In this document: positions 1-12,235 of the stretch, one piece after another | How positions within the stretch are numbered: the first letter of the stretch is position 1 | How the letters are laid out: each line of letters opens with the position of its first letter | Origin: Pyricularia pennisetigena | Lineage: Eukaryota; Ascomycota; Sordariomycetes; Magnaporthales; Pyriculariaceae | Direction: 5' to 3' | Assembly: GCF_004337985.1 (NCBI RefSeq) | Contig: NW_021940923.1 | Span: 62,001-126,000, forward strand | DNA: 64,000 bases | Program-made: the position numbers and the translations under genes | The notes under the pieces: model-generated | The model's database searches: none | What the model saw: only the letters and a program-made list of their open reading frames with translations | What the model was told of the DNA's origin: nothing

Positions 1-479
1 GGGAATTCCACGCTTTAAATTTTTCAAAATTTAAAAAAATAAAAGCTAAATTTAATAACCGTTTTAATTTATTGGTAATTAAATTAGCGAATACTAACGT
101 GCAAATTAGCCCCCTAAGCGTACGAAATTAGAGTTTACGGGCCCTGGAGGGGATATTCCCTATTTGGACCGAACGTTAATGCAATACCCAACGGGCCCTG
201 CAAATAATAGGCCAAAATTCGGAAAAATTAAATTTGCAATACTTAATAGCGGACCTTATATCCGAAAATTCGATTTCAGGTTTTACAACGGCTAAAGCCG
301 CTAATCAAAGGCTTAAAGGTAGAAAAGCGGGTAAAAAGAAACGTTAAAAAAGGCGTTAAAAAGGAAAATAATGGGCAGGAAAACACCTTTAAATTACGAA
401 AAAAAAGTAAAAACTTTAAATCAGATTCTGTTTTTGCAAAAAATACAAAATCCTCCTCCAACAAATTTACCGTTGGAAC

Positions 480-3400
480 GTCCTTAATTTTTATGGATTT
501 TGAATTATTTACGGGTTCGATTCCAGGTAACGTTAACGAAAACGCAGCGTATAACGCCCTGGAATAGGAGGTTAATTCCGCTATTAGCGCAATTATAAAA
601 TTACGTTCGGATTCGGATTCGGAAACCGATACCGGTAAAACGGTAAAACCACAGGTTTTAAGAGCTAATTTTAAAGTTAAAACGAAGCTTGGACGCGGCG
701 TAAAAGGGATTTTTAAGCTATGGAAATTAGGTTACTTTATCCTGTACGATACAGGTAATACGCATTATATTTTTGCAAATAAGCAATTTTTTACTGATTA
801 TACCCCCGGTTTTACAGTCGAAATCGGTACAGGGGATGGCCCTATTAGGCCTATAAGGACCGGAACTGTAAAAATATAAATCCGTTACGGTAAAAAAGTT
901 GACGAATTTGAATAGGTTACGTTAAATAACGTTATATATATCCCTTCGTTTAAAATAAATATTATTGTTGGTTTTATACATTATAATACAGGAGGCGTAT
1001 TATTAAAAATACCTTGTACGGTAAGGATTGCAAGGCGTAGGGACGTTTAAATACCGTTAAACATTCGTTTTATTTAAAGGTTAAAAAGTGCGATATCTTT
1101 ATTCGAAATATACCAAGATTTTCGAATTACGCCTGTATAATAGGTGAATATAGCACCGCGTTTAGCATAACCTTACCGGGGGCTACAAAGGGCTACGCAG
1201 CCCCGTTGGAAATAAAATTAAATAATATAAACCCTAAAAAGGATTATAAAATTTACACCGATTCGGGACCGGAAAAAAATACGGTAACGGAAAAGTTAAA
1301 TCCCCAATAAAATAAGGAAATAGCCGCAAATTTACCTGTAACGAAGAAATTTAGCGGTAGAAGCCCTGAAAATCCACGTAAAATTAGGCCCCGTAGGCCC
1401 GGTATACCGCTAAATAACCCTTTTATACAACCTAATATAAAAGGGACTATTTCTGAAAAAAGGGGGTTTCTCATATAACAAATCCGTTGTTAAAACCTCC
1501 TTTATTATCGGATTTAAAGCAAGACCCTGTAAATTACCTCCTTTTAGGGTTAAAACGAACTACGGCCGGCTGGTTAACCTTTAAAAGAGACGGAATTACA
1601 GGTAATTGTAACGAAATCTAGGCTTAAAAAACCCTGTTAAAACACAGGCGTTTGGGGCATATAAGGTTATTATTGCTAAAAAAACCGCTAAATTTATAAA
1701 AGGTTTACCTTATTTCGACAAAATTAGGGCAATTACTTGTATTGCTTACGTTCAAACTATTTTTATTAGGCGTACGAATACGGTTATACTTTTTATACCC
1801 TTTAATATTTTCGATTTTATAAAGGGTAATATCGCGATTTTTAAGCTTAATCTTTATAATAAAAAGCCCGTATTTCTATTATTAATGGACCGAAAATCAC
1901 GTTTTGGGTGGTCGATCCTATTAAAAAATAAAGCCGGATTTACGGTTTTAGTGGTTATTTAAGGTTTTTTAGGGTTTTAAAAGTTACGTACGGGCGTTAC
2001 CATCTGAATTTTTATTTTAATGGAGGGTACGAGGTTAATACAGATCTTTAAAATTGGTTTACAAACAAAGGTGTTAATTTTAGTATTTTAAACCTTTATA
2101 ACCATAGTTAAAACGGATTAACGGAACAGTCCGTTATGGTTATTTTGGATAAGTTTCGGTTTACTACTATAATGGCGGGTTTACCATTATATTTATAATA
2201 TCATTTACTGCTTATCGTGGTTAATTTAATTAACCGTATAGCGGTAATTAATAGGGATTTAACATTTTACGAGAAATTTTATTCCGAATTCCAACCTGGA
2301 TTACCGTATAAGCCCAATTTAGGGTGTTTTCGGGTTATTGGTATTATATACCAGGTTATTATACCGTTGGAAAAACGCCAGAAATTTAATAAATTGGTTC
2401 CCCGCACCGAAACGGTGAAACTTTTAACCCATTTATCGAATTTTACAGCGTTGGTTTACGCACCCGCTAAACGGGTCGTATATAAAGTTTTTACCGTAAA
2501 AATTAATAAAAGGTGAAACCGCTGAAAACTTGGTTATTCCAGGGGAAACGCTACAGATTTTAAAGGGGGAAAATACAGATTTAGAGGGGGATTTTAGTTT
2601 TACATTAAAAACGAAATTAACAGCGTTCCAGCGGATAATTATCCCTTAAAAAACTTTGAAAATATAGGGTATTTACCACCTGTTATAAGGTATTTACCAC
2701 CTATTATGGGGTAGTTACCACCCGTTACAGGGTATTTAAACCCTGAAAATATAGTGCCCGCCAGGCTTGTATAACGTATTATTCGCCCCTTAAAGCCTAT
2801 AACGGTAGCGGTACCTAATCCAATACCTAAAATAACGGAATTTCCGGTGTTTTCAGCATTTAAAATATAGAATATGGAGTTAGATTCGCAGTTTAAAAAT
2901 CCAGATTTAAAGGATATAAAATACGTGCATTATTTTTGTTTTTAAGCTAAAGAGAAATAAAAAAAACCCACTAAAGACGGTGAACCAAATAGCTACCAAC
3001 AAGCCTTAAATAACGCTGAAAATGCTAAATGGTTGCTGTTTTAACTTTTAAATTCGACTGGATCGTTACTGCAAAATCCTTCCGTTTTATCCTTAAAATT
3101 AAAATGCCTATAGGCCGTAAACTCGTTTTTACCCGGCCGGTATTTAAATTAAAAAAGGATAAAAATAATAAGCCTATAAAATATAAAACTAGGTCTGTTA
3201 CTAGGGGTTTTTTACAGGTTAAAGGCCAAAATTATATCGAAAACTTTGCTAATATTAATATATTATTTATTTTGCGTATATTTTTAACTATAACTAATGC
3301 ATAATATTGGGAAAAAGTACAAATCGATTTTATCGGTGCGTTTTTAAATAGTGACCTTACCGACGTAAATATATATTTGCAAATTCCAAACGGTTTTAAC

Positions 3401-4620
3401 GAATGGACCAAAAATTGTAACCTTACCACCGCTAAGATTTTAGTGGAAATGGGTTATAACCCGAAAGAATCGCAGGTTATATAGTTGGAAAAAGCGTTAT
3501 ACGGCTTAAAACAGGGTTTAAAAAAATGGTAAAACAAATTCAAAACCCTACTTTTTAAAAAAGGTTTTAAACCATTAATTTTTAATCCCGCTGTTTTTTA
3601 TAACGTTAAATCCAAATATTTTATCGTTACCTTTATAAACGATTGCCTGCTAATAAATCCTAAATTGCAATATATTTAGAATTTAAAAACCCGTTTTAAC
3701 AAGGTATACGCGTTGGAAAACAGGGGCCCTATAGCCTATTGTTTAGGCGTTCAAATTATAAAAAGTAAGTTTAAACGCCTATTTTGGCTCCATTAAAATC
3801 AGTATATAAAAGAAGTATTAATAACGTTCGGATTAGTTAATTATAAATTTATATTTATTCCTTTACAACCGGGTATGCTAAAATATAGCGGGGGTAAACC
3901 CGTAAATGCGTTAAAAGTCAAATTATTATAGCGTATTATCGGTACCCTTGTATATTTAATGCTATTAACGCGCTTGGATATCGGTTTTACGGTTTAGTGG
4001 TTTTTACGTTTTTTAATAAAACTTATTACAATCCATTTAACGGCTGTTAAAAACCTATTACGTTATTTAACGAGTATTAAATCCTTATTTATTTATTACG
4101 GAAATAAAATATTTAAAGCCGAATTACCACCCAATTTATTAATAGGGGGTTTTAAAAGCTTAAAATTACTGGGTTTTAATAAAAGCGATTTTGCCGGGGC
4201 TAGGGAAGATTTAAAATCCATTTACGGATATTTGTATACCTTATTTGGGGCCTTATAACGTGGAAATGCAAAAAAGCTAATATTATAGCTTTAAATATTC
4301 CAAAAACCGAAACGGATGCTTTAGCGGAAGCCCTGCGTAAAGCACAATGGTTTAAAAACTTATTTATAAAGATTGGACTACCTATAAAAAACCTTACTGC
4401 AATATTTGGAAATAATACAGGCTTTATAATTAACGCACATAACCCTACGCACCATTAACGTATTAAATATACGTTATTAAAATTTCATTATGTACGGGAG
4501 TTAATTATAAAAGGATTAGTAATTTTAAAATACCTGGAATCCACACAAATACCCGCTAATGGCCTATCAAAACCCCTAACGCTTCCAATTTACAAAGTTT
4601 TTTCTAAAATTTATAGGGTT
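480..4620 (+). mobile_element. Ty1/copia retrotransposon polyprotein relic, RIP-degraded
   Basis: Fragments of a copia Gag-Pol can be read in order on the + strand, broken by many stops. Near 745-1000 is a retroviral-type aspartic protease segment (D-T-G followed by a VIYIP-like strand). From about 1700 to 2520 runs the integrase core and its C-terminal part (LINR...P near 2220). From about 3000 to 4000 lies reverse transcriptase (KYKTRSVTRGFLQVKGQNY near 3178; ALYGLKQG near 3498). RNase H follows at about 4180-4600. The order protease, integrase, RT, RNase H is the copia order. Composition is very AT-rich with abundant TAA/TAG codons where CAA, CAG or TGG are expected, which is the RIP signature. 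The 5' LTR must lie left of the window. The 3' LTR probably ends at 5310. The element cannot be functional. Confidence 0.85.
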
Positions 4621-4915
4621 TAAACCCCTAAATATTTAGTTTTTACCTACTAAAATTTAAGGCATTATTTAATTAATTCGTTAACTAATTACCCATTATA
4701 TTTCCTTTGTTTGCAAATATTGGATTTTTATTAGCCCAATACTGGCCGCATTACCCGAGTTTACCTTGCACAAGTTGATTAATAAGCAATTGATACCGCC
4801 CTTATACCAAAAGTTGAATTAAAATTGAAAAAGCTCGTATTTTGGGCGATTTACGCATTCGAAATACCCTATATAATATATTGAATTTGGACTATTACCA
4901 ACGAACAGCCAAATT

Positions 4916-4988
4916 AATAACCTGGTTTAATAATTAATTCCGTGGGTTAATAATATGCAAATCGGGGGTTCGAATCCGAGGGTTATTA
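4916..4988 (+). other. tRNA-shaped relic (possible tRNA pseudogene)
   Basis: The 73 bases fit tRNA numbering. The acceptor arms AATAACC and GGTTATT pair 7 of 7. The T loop TTCGAAT sits exactly at positions 54-60, and the anticodon loop would read TTAATAA (U33 and A37 in place, anticodon AAT). D, anticodon and T stems are only partly paired, which C-to-T and G-to-A decay would produce. A functional tRNA is unlikely. A chance match is possible but the spacing is exact. Confidence 0.35.
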
Positions 4989-5185
4989 CAATTTTGGGGG
5001 TTTTTTCCAATTCGGGGGTTCGTCCATTTCGAGGGTTATAAGTCGGTACAAAGGGCTTAATTATCCAGGGGGTTTATATCCGGAATTCGAATCGGGTTGG
5101 GACATAAAGGGGATCCTTTTTTGGGGTTTTCTTTTTATATACTTTGTTTTTCCAATTTTATGTAAATAATAGCAAAAACGGGGTG

Positions 5186-5310
5186 TTAATTATATGCGCT
5201 ATTTAGCATATAATAGGTCCACTCTTATCTATATATAAACCACAATAAATAGTGCCGAAATGGGGCTGTTGGGGCTGTCGGATTTTCTATTATATTTTAT
5301 ATATATTGCA
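5186..5310 (+). repeat. LTR-like repeat, family B, copy 1
   Basis: This segment has a TATATAAACC box, then a duplicated GGGGCTGT unit, and ends in TGCA. It is repeated in inverted orientation at 14481-14605 with roughly 85% identity by eye. A TATA box followed by a conserved end in CA, just downstream of the copia relic, suggests the 3' part of that element's LTR. The LTR start is not resolved. Confidence 0.5.
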
Positions 5311-6478
5311 AAAATTGCGATTTAAAGTCAGCGAATGGGGTTTCACCCTGTACCGGGCTTAATACCCACCCTGCATTTACGAGTTAGCTACCCTGTACCG
5401 GGTTGAAAATTTTCACCAAATTAGCAAATTAATGCGAACCCAGAAATGGTTTGTATGGAAACAAGGGTGTTTTTTAACAACGCATACAAAATAATTTTTC
5501 GGAAAATCGTAAGCAGTACCGGAACCCTTTTGCTGGGTACGGACCCCCACTTCGATATTGGAAAATATTTAAGGGAGATAAAGTAAAGTCTCCCCCACCA
5601 ATGAATTAAATTTATTAATCCCAAAATTAGTGAATTTAGTGTATATAATCCCTGTAATTACAGGCTTTTACAACGCAACTAGCACCACGCCGCACCTAGG
5701 CTAATGCCTAACCCCCTGTTAGCAACCCATATTGTTAACAGTTATATATAATAATTATTTATTTTTTGGTAATAAAATCAGCTTTAAAATTATTTTCCAT
5801 TTGCTTCCGTACGTATTTAGTAAGCGTAAAATATTTATATTCGTTTCGCAGTTTGGATTTTTAACGAAATAATACGGTATTAAAACGTTTGCGTACGCGG
5901 TCCATTATTAGTTTAAATTCGTCGCCATTTTCTGTTTACGTTTTCAGCCTTTTGTTGCGATCGCGCGATTTGTGGGCTTTTTATCACATTTCTTTCGTCG
6001 TTTTTGCGTTTACGGGCTAAAAATTGTTAATTTTCAAATTAAAACTGAAATACATTGTCTAAAATGAAAATATTTACCTATTTTTGCAAATAATAACAAT
6101 ATTTGAAAATAATTAATTGTTCCCAGTGTAGCAAAATTGTAATTAAAATTGGAAATTAAAAATTCTGGTTAACATTGAAATTTTTATTGTTCTAATAAAT
6201 TTAATGAATTTAATAAAAAAAAAGATGTTGCGTTTGGATTCCCAATTTAGTTACCCCATATTCAATTTATTTGCGTTTTACCCAATTAAATTTAACGCCG
6301 TTAATAAGAATTTTCCACCTTAAATTTGATTAAGTTTAAATTAAACTACACCCCGCTTATATTCACTTTTTCGCAATTGCTAAAAAGAATTCGGCTTTTA
6401 ACCCGACCATTTATCCGCACCAATTCTTTTTGGTTTTTATTTTGCGTCATCCACCATTCGTATTACCTATAACAATTT
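5311..6478. other. AT-rich intergenic sequence with possible coding relic
   Basis: No intact gene is seen. On the - strand about 5780-6000 can be read with few stops as a basic, charged segment (KRKNDER..., then DRVRKRFNTV-like). It looks like the tail of a RIP-mutated protein, perhaps a DNA-transposon product, but I cannot assign it. The rest is AT-rich decayed sequence. Confidence 0.3.
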
Positions 6479-6483
6479 TTCGT
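6479..6483. repeat. target-site duplication of the copia insertion (left)
   Basis: TTCGT immediately precedes the TGTGA start of the left LTR. The same five bases follow the right LTR at 12898-12902. A 5-bp duplication is the normal length for Ty1/copia integrase. Confidence 0.9.
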
Positions 6484-7145
6484 TGTGAGGAGGTTACGAG
6501 ATAGAATAAGCTTAATCTTAAACGCGGGGAAAAGTGGATCACGTATAAGGCTGATGGAACGTTGAAATGGCAGATAACCGTCTGCTAGCGGGTAATAGAG
6601 ATGATATATTTTTGTTGTTGCACAATCGATTCGTTGAATCGTTAAATCGATGAAGGTTATGAAGGTGATGAATCTAAGGCTAAGTTATGAATTACGTGTT
6701 CGAATCCGTAGGTGCAGATCTTCGATCCGGATGTCCGGAATGCGGGGTCACGTCACATGATTTGGCCTTATTCATGTGACTGACCTGCTGACCTATTGAG
6801 CCTAACGGCCCATTGAGCCTAACGGCCTATTGTGCTTATGCATGCATAGAAAATCTGCGACCACAACGGGATTCGAACCCACGCACTTTAACGTATATAT
6901 GATATAGATTATGGTACGTGCATTATACCACTAAGCTAGATTAAATATGACGTATTTGTTTTGTTGTTGAAACTATGAACAAAGACGTGATATATAAAGC
7001 TTTGTGTGTATAAACGCGTATACGTTTTATTTGTTATTTATTTATTTATTCGATGCAGGGTGACTAATAAAATTAGTCCGTGCTAGCCGTTATAAGATAA
7101 TGCAGGGTAGCTAATATAATTAGCCCTGCGCTAGCCATGTTCACA
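6484..7145 (-). repeat. 3' LTR of copia family A
   Basis: This is the 662-bp copy at the 3' end of the - strand element. It matches 12236-12897 base for base in length. More than twenty differences fall in the first 207 bases and about nine in the rest. Most are G or C here against A or T in the other copy. It contains an internal tandem of ATTGAGCCTAACGGCC and a tRNA-like segment. Confidence 0.92.
6857..6940 (-). other. tRNA-like segment with A and B boxes inside the LTR
   Basis: On the - strand the segment reads TAGCTTAGTGG (a match to the pol III A-box consensus) and, about 45 bases on, GGGTTCGAATCCCG (B box and T arm, stem fully paired with wobbles). It ends like a tRNA 3' half. A roughly 20-base AT-rich insert sits where an anticodon-loop intron would be. 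The 5' acceptor strand does not pair with the 3' strand, so a mature tRNA is unlikely. It is preserved in both LTRs. Confidence 0.55.
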
Positions 7146-7208
7146 TACCCCCGTAATTTATTTATTATATAAAATAATAAACAAATTATCGAGTGCATAC
7201 GTTTTATT

Positions 7209-10200
7209 TTATTTATTTTTATTGTTATCCTCTGCACCGTTATTAACATTTGCATAGGATAATAGATCCTTATGCAAAGGTCCGGGTACTGATTTCGTTA
7301 AAAAATCAGCTATATTTAATTTAGTTGGTATATATTTCAATTCAACTAAATTATTATTTATAGCTTCGCGGTTAAAATAATATATTATATCGATATGTTT
7401 AAATTTTTTATAAAATTCCGGGTTTTCCGCGAGCTTTATGGTAGACGTATTATCCACTAAAATTAAAGGGGTTTTGATGTTAAAACCCAACTTTAAATTA
7501 TTATTTATATAATTTAGCATATTATTTAAATATATGGCTTCTTTAACGGCGTCCCGTAAAGCCATATACTTAGCTTCAGTCGACGATAAAGCTACCGTTT
7601 TCTGAAGTTGAGAAGTCCAATTTATTATATTGTTATCGTTATTTATGTTATAACTGTTGGACAGGCTAAATATATATCCAGTAGTGGAACGTTTTTGATT
7701 TAGGTCGTTAGCCTAATTAGAGTTTGTATATCCTTTAATAAATAATATATTATCGTTATTTTGGTTTTTATCCTGCAGGTTTATATTATTTATATTATTT
7801 ATATTATTTATATTATTTATTAACTTTTCGTTAACGTTATTTTTATTGGATCCGTTATTGTTAACGTTATATTGGGACATATTATTAACGTTATATTGTA
7901 GGCCAAAAGTGGGATTTTTTAGCAGATATTTAAAAACATTTTCAAGAATTTTGAAATGTTAAGCCCCAGGATTAGCCATAAACCTGGCGGATAGGCACGT
8001 GCAATATGTTATATCTGGGCGGCTTTTTATTGCTAAATATAGTAATGAACCTAATTTCTGTTGGAAATATTTAATTTCCTATTTTATAGATTTATGTTTA
8101 TTTATATCGAATTTTAAACCTGGTACCCCCGGAATGGTAAAAGGTTTTTCGTTATTTATAATATTGAATTTATTAAATATTTTATTGGAATAATCTTCCT
8201 GGATAATAAAAGCGGTTTTATTGTTTTTATTTATAGTTATCCTATTACCCAAAAAATTGGATACAGGTCCCATACATTCTATTTTTATATATTTGGATAA
8301 TTCTTTATAAAGAATATCCAATAACGATAAATCAGCATTAAATGCCAAAATATCGTCGACGTGGTAAACTATAATAATGCCAAAAAATTGGCTATTATTA
8401 TCTTGGTTTATATATACGCCTTCGTCGTATGGGAAAACAGTAAAACCTAACTTTATCAGCGTTTTGGTAAGGTATTTATACCAAAGTCTAGGCGCTTGTT
8501 TTAGACCATACAGGGCTTTATTTAATTTACCCACTTTATTTATATACTTTTTATTTGTATATAGCCTTGTAGGTAACTTTATATATATTTCGGTATCGAT
8601 ATTTGCGTGTAAAAACGCGTTTTTAACGTCATATTAAATAACGTACCACCCTTTATATAATGCTAGCATTATAAGTATATGCCAGGTTTCTGTTTTACAA
8701 ATTGTAGAAAAGGTATCCAGGTAATTAACACCCATAATTTGGTGGAATCCCTGTACTACCCATCTGGTTTTATAACGATACCGTTTATTAATATCCGTAA
8801 TAAAACGAATATTATTTATATTATTTAAGGGTTTTTTTTTAAAAACCCAGCGCCCAGCTATAGCTATTTTATTTGGAGGTAAATCCGTTATAGTAAAGGT
8901 ATTGGATTTTGTTAAGCTATTATTTTCGTTTTTGCAAGCCTGCAGCCAATTTTCCCAATTTTGGCTTTCCATAGCTTGTTTATAGGTATTCGGTTCTATT
9001 AACGAATTTGTTATTAATACGTAATTATCTTCGTTAAAATTAAATTTTAACGATTTATTAATATCACGTATCGTAAATAAAACGTTATTATATATTTTAT
9101 ATTCTGCAGAATTTATTGGGGGTTTATTGTTTATGTTTATTTTTATAGACGAATTGTTAGCTGTTTGGGGATTATTGTTATTGGTAACAACGTTGTTTTT
9201 ATCAGCATTATTAACGTTATTCGCGTTATTAACGTTATTAATGTTATTTTTATCAACGTTATTATTTTTATTTATATTTATATTATTTACTGGATTTACC
9301 TCGAAATCTGGTAAAGAGAATTCGACCTCGTTTATATTATTTATATTGGTATTTTCGTTGTTTATATGTGGATAAAATTTATCCGTTATAAAGGTAATAT
9401 TTCTGACCAGGAGATATTTCCTTTTATATGGGTCCCATATTTTATATATTTTTATATTAGGTGTAAAACCTACTAAAATACCAATTTTATTTCGAGGTTC
9501 GAGTTTCTTTTTATTATGGTTATCGTTATAATAAATAATACATCCCCAAAGTTATATATAATTATTTACGTAAATTGCATTATTATTTATATTATTTTCA
9601 TTTATATTGTAAAATATATTGGTTGGGGTTTGTATATTTAAAGCCGTATGTGGGGTGTTATTATATAGGTATATAGCGGCTAATAAAACCTTACCCCATA
9701 AATAGTTAGGTGCTTTGCTATTAAATAGTATAGCCCTGACCTTATTAAATAGGGTTAAATTTATACGTTCTATTAACCCATTTGGCTCTTTTGTATATGC
9801 AGGCGTAAAATAGTGTATAATACCGTTATTCTGTAACGCAATTTTAAATTGGTTATTTATATATTCGCCTCCATTATCGGTAAAAAACTCTTTTATTGTT
9901 CTTTTACCATTTATATTAACGGTATTATTATCCATTTATTTTTTATATATATTAAATACCTTTAAGGCATTAGCTTTTGTTTTTAACAATGCAACACGTA
10001 AATAACGTAACCTTTTATCCAAAAACGTTATGTAATATTTATAATAATTATACGTGGGTGGATTTATGGGTCCACCTAAATCGGAATGGATTTTGTCTTA
10101 TATATTATAATTTATAATATTTGCAAAAATCCTGTTTATTTTCCGATTGGATTTTGCAGTTAAGCAAATCTCACACGTATATTTATTATAATTATATATA

Positions 10201-11870
10201 TCGTTTTTGGATATTTTTATTTTATTTGTTTTTATTAACTGCAATAGGGGTGTTAACCCTATATGCCCATATTTAACGTGTAGTTTATATATTGCATTGG
10301 AAGAAATATCGTTATTATTCGACTTTTTTTCCGCATGTAATATACAATTATTTTCCACAATTTGGGTAGGTAAAATATATAACCCATTATTTTTATAACC
10401 TTCTGTTATTTTATATTTATATTTTTTATGTATTACTATTATTTTATTGTTTATAAAAGTTATAATATAGTTATGTAATTGTTCAATAGAGAGTATATTA
10501 AACCCAAATTCTGGTATATAGTACACGTTATTTATGGTTTCTGTTATACCTGTATTATTAAATTTGACTTTTATAGTTCCCATCTTATTTATATTTAAGT
10601 GGGAAACATTACCCCATTTAACAATCGTATTTATATTTTTAACGTTTGTTAAATATTGTATATTGCAATATATATAAATTGTTGCTGCACTGTTTATAAT
10701 AAAATTGGAGGATTTTATAGTAAAGTGCAATATAATATGTGGATTAAAGTTAAAATAAATTAAATTAAGTACAAACGTTGTAAAACAGTATTTTATATCA
10801 AATCCATTTCCACATTTCCCTAAAATTAATTTATTAGTTTTATATCCGTTATAAAGGTATTTATAATTATAAATAAATATATAATATACCAAATTTTTAA
10901 CTTCGCCAGGGGTTAAAATTTCTTCCAATAATACGGTTTTGGATCGACTATTATTATTTTTCCAAGGTGGAAATTTATTGATAATATTAACAAAATCGAC
11001 CTGTTTTTTGTAACGGTTTCCCTTATTATTATTTATTAGCTTCCAACCACTGGGAGCCTTTTCAAGGTGTAAAAATCTACAATTAGAAACAATATAACCG
11101 TTTAATTTACAGTGTGTACACCGTAAAGGCTTGTTTTTATTTTTCCAATTAAATTTTTTAACCTTTTGGTTATTTATTTTTTGGTTACGTATAACCATTG
11201 CTGTTTTATTTATATTATCCTTACCACGGAATTTATCTAAAATATTGGCAAACAATAAATTTACCGTATATTTATCTGAATTATTCCGTAAAATTTGGAT
11301 AATATTTTGTGCAAAAAAGGTTTAACTTTCATTTAAATTGTTTAAAACCCAGGCTATAATAACCTTATTTTGGGTAATTAAACCTTTAAATTTCAGAATT
11401 AAATATAACTTTTTTATTTTATTTAAATAAACCTCGATATTATCGAATAATTCTGGTACGGCCGAAAAAAACTCCTTTAATAAAAGGTAATCCGAAGTAA
11501 AACCTTCGGGATTATATAAATTTTTTAATTTATTCCAGGCTTTATACGCAGAAATGCATTTTTTTATATATAATAAAAGTCTATTATCGCACAGCAATTT
11601 TATAGTGGCTAAAGCTTGCGTATCTTTTTTTTTATAATCCAGAGGTTTAAGGGTATTATTACCACTTTGGATACCATTGGGGATACCAGTGGGTTTTATA
11701 TTATTATTAGCGTCGAGGCTAATAATAATTCCTTCCTTTTATTCCAGGGTATATACGAATCCCTTTATTTCCAAAGCCGTTTAAACACGAATAGCCCAGA
11801 TTACGTAATTTTCGGTGCCTTTAAAGGTTATTATTGGGATTTTGTCGAAAATAACCATTTTGAATAAAGG
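7209..11870 (-). pseudogene. copia Gag-Pol polyprotein, RIP-damaged
   Basis: In order on the - strand: Gag (11597-11322, UBN2-like); zinc knuckle near 11130-11085 (CTHC...NC, with Tyr at 11096-11094 where the CCHC His belongs); protease near 10694 (Asn-Ser-Ala instead of the catalytic Asp); GAG-pre-integrase with CEIC; integrase with FFTDNGGEY and the PNGLIER glutamate (9935-9552); reverse transcriptase (8972-8634 and 8534-8079, with ALYGLKQAP and YHVDD); and RNase H (7565-7209). Several stops separate these blocks. The changes His to Tyr and Asp to Asn are those expected from C-to-T and G-to-A mutation. The polyprotein is clearly recognisable and less decayed than the relic at 480-4620. Confidence 0.92.
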
Positions 11871-12221
11871 GTTTTTTATTTGTATTGTATTTCGGTAACG
11901 GTCGGGGTTAGGGTCGAAAGGGTTATTCGGTTAAATAGGTTTTAAAAGGAGCTTTCGGATGGTATAGGTCTCGTATCGATAGGTCGAATAGCGGTGAAGA
12001 TATAGGCGAGTGTTTGTTAAGGTATATAAGTAGGTATAAGTAAAGGTCGGGTTCCTTCGACGGCGCGTGCGATTCCGGTTTCGGTAATTATACCGTTGGA
12101 TAAAGCGTGAATAAACCTATCGAATGGTATAAGGCTCGGGTTAATCCGAAATAGGGTTAAAAAATAATCGATAAATTTGATGGTATTGGTATCGGTATCG
12201 ATTTTATTGGTATGAGCTAAT

Positions 12222-12235
12222 CCGGGCTTATAACC
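12222..12235 (-). promoter_or_regulatory. primer-binding site complementary to initiator tRNA-Met anticodon region
   Basis: The 14 bases directly inside the 5' LTR read CCGGGCTTATAACC on the + strand. This is the anticodon stem-loop sequence of a eukaryotic initiator tRNA-Met (CGGGCTCATAACC type) with one C-to-T change in the anticodon. Priming from a cleaved half-tRNA(iMet) is established for Drosophila copia and yeast Ty5. The position is exactly right for a primer-binding site. Confidence 0.7.
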
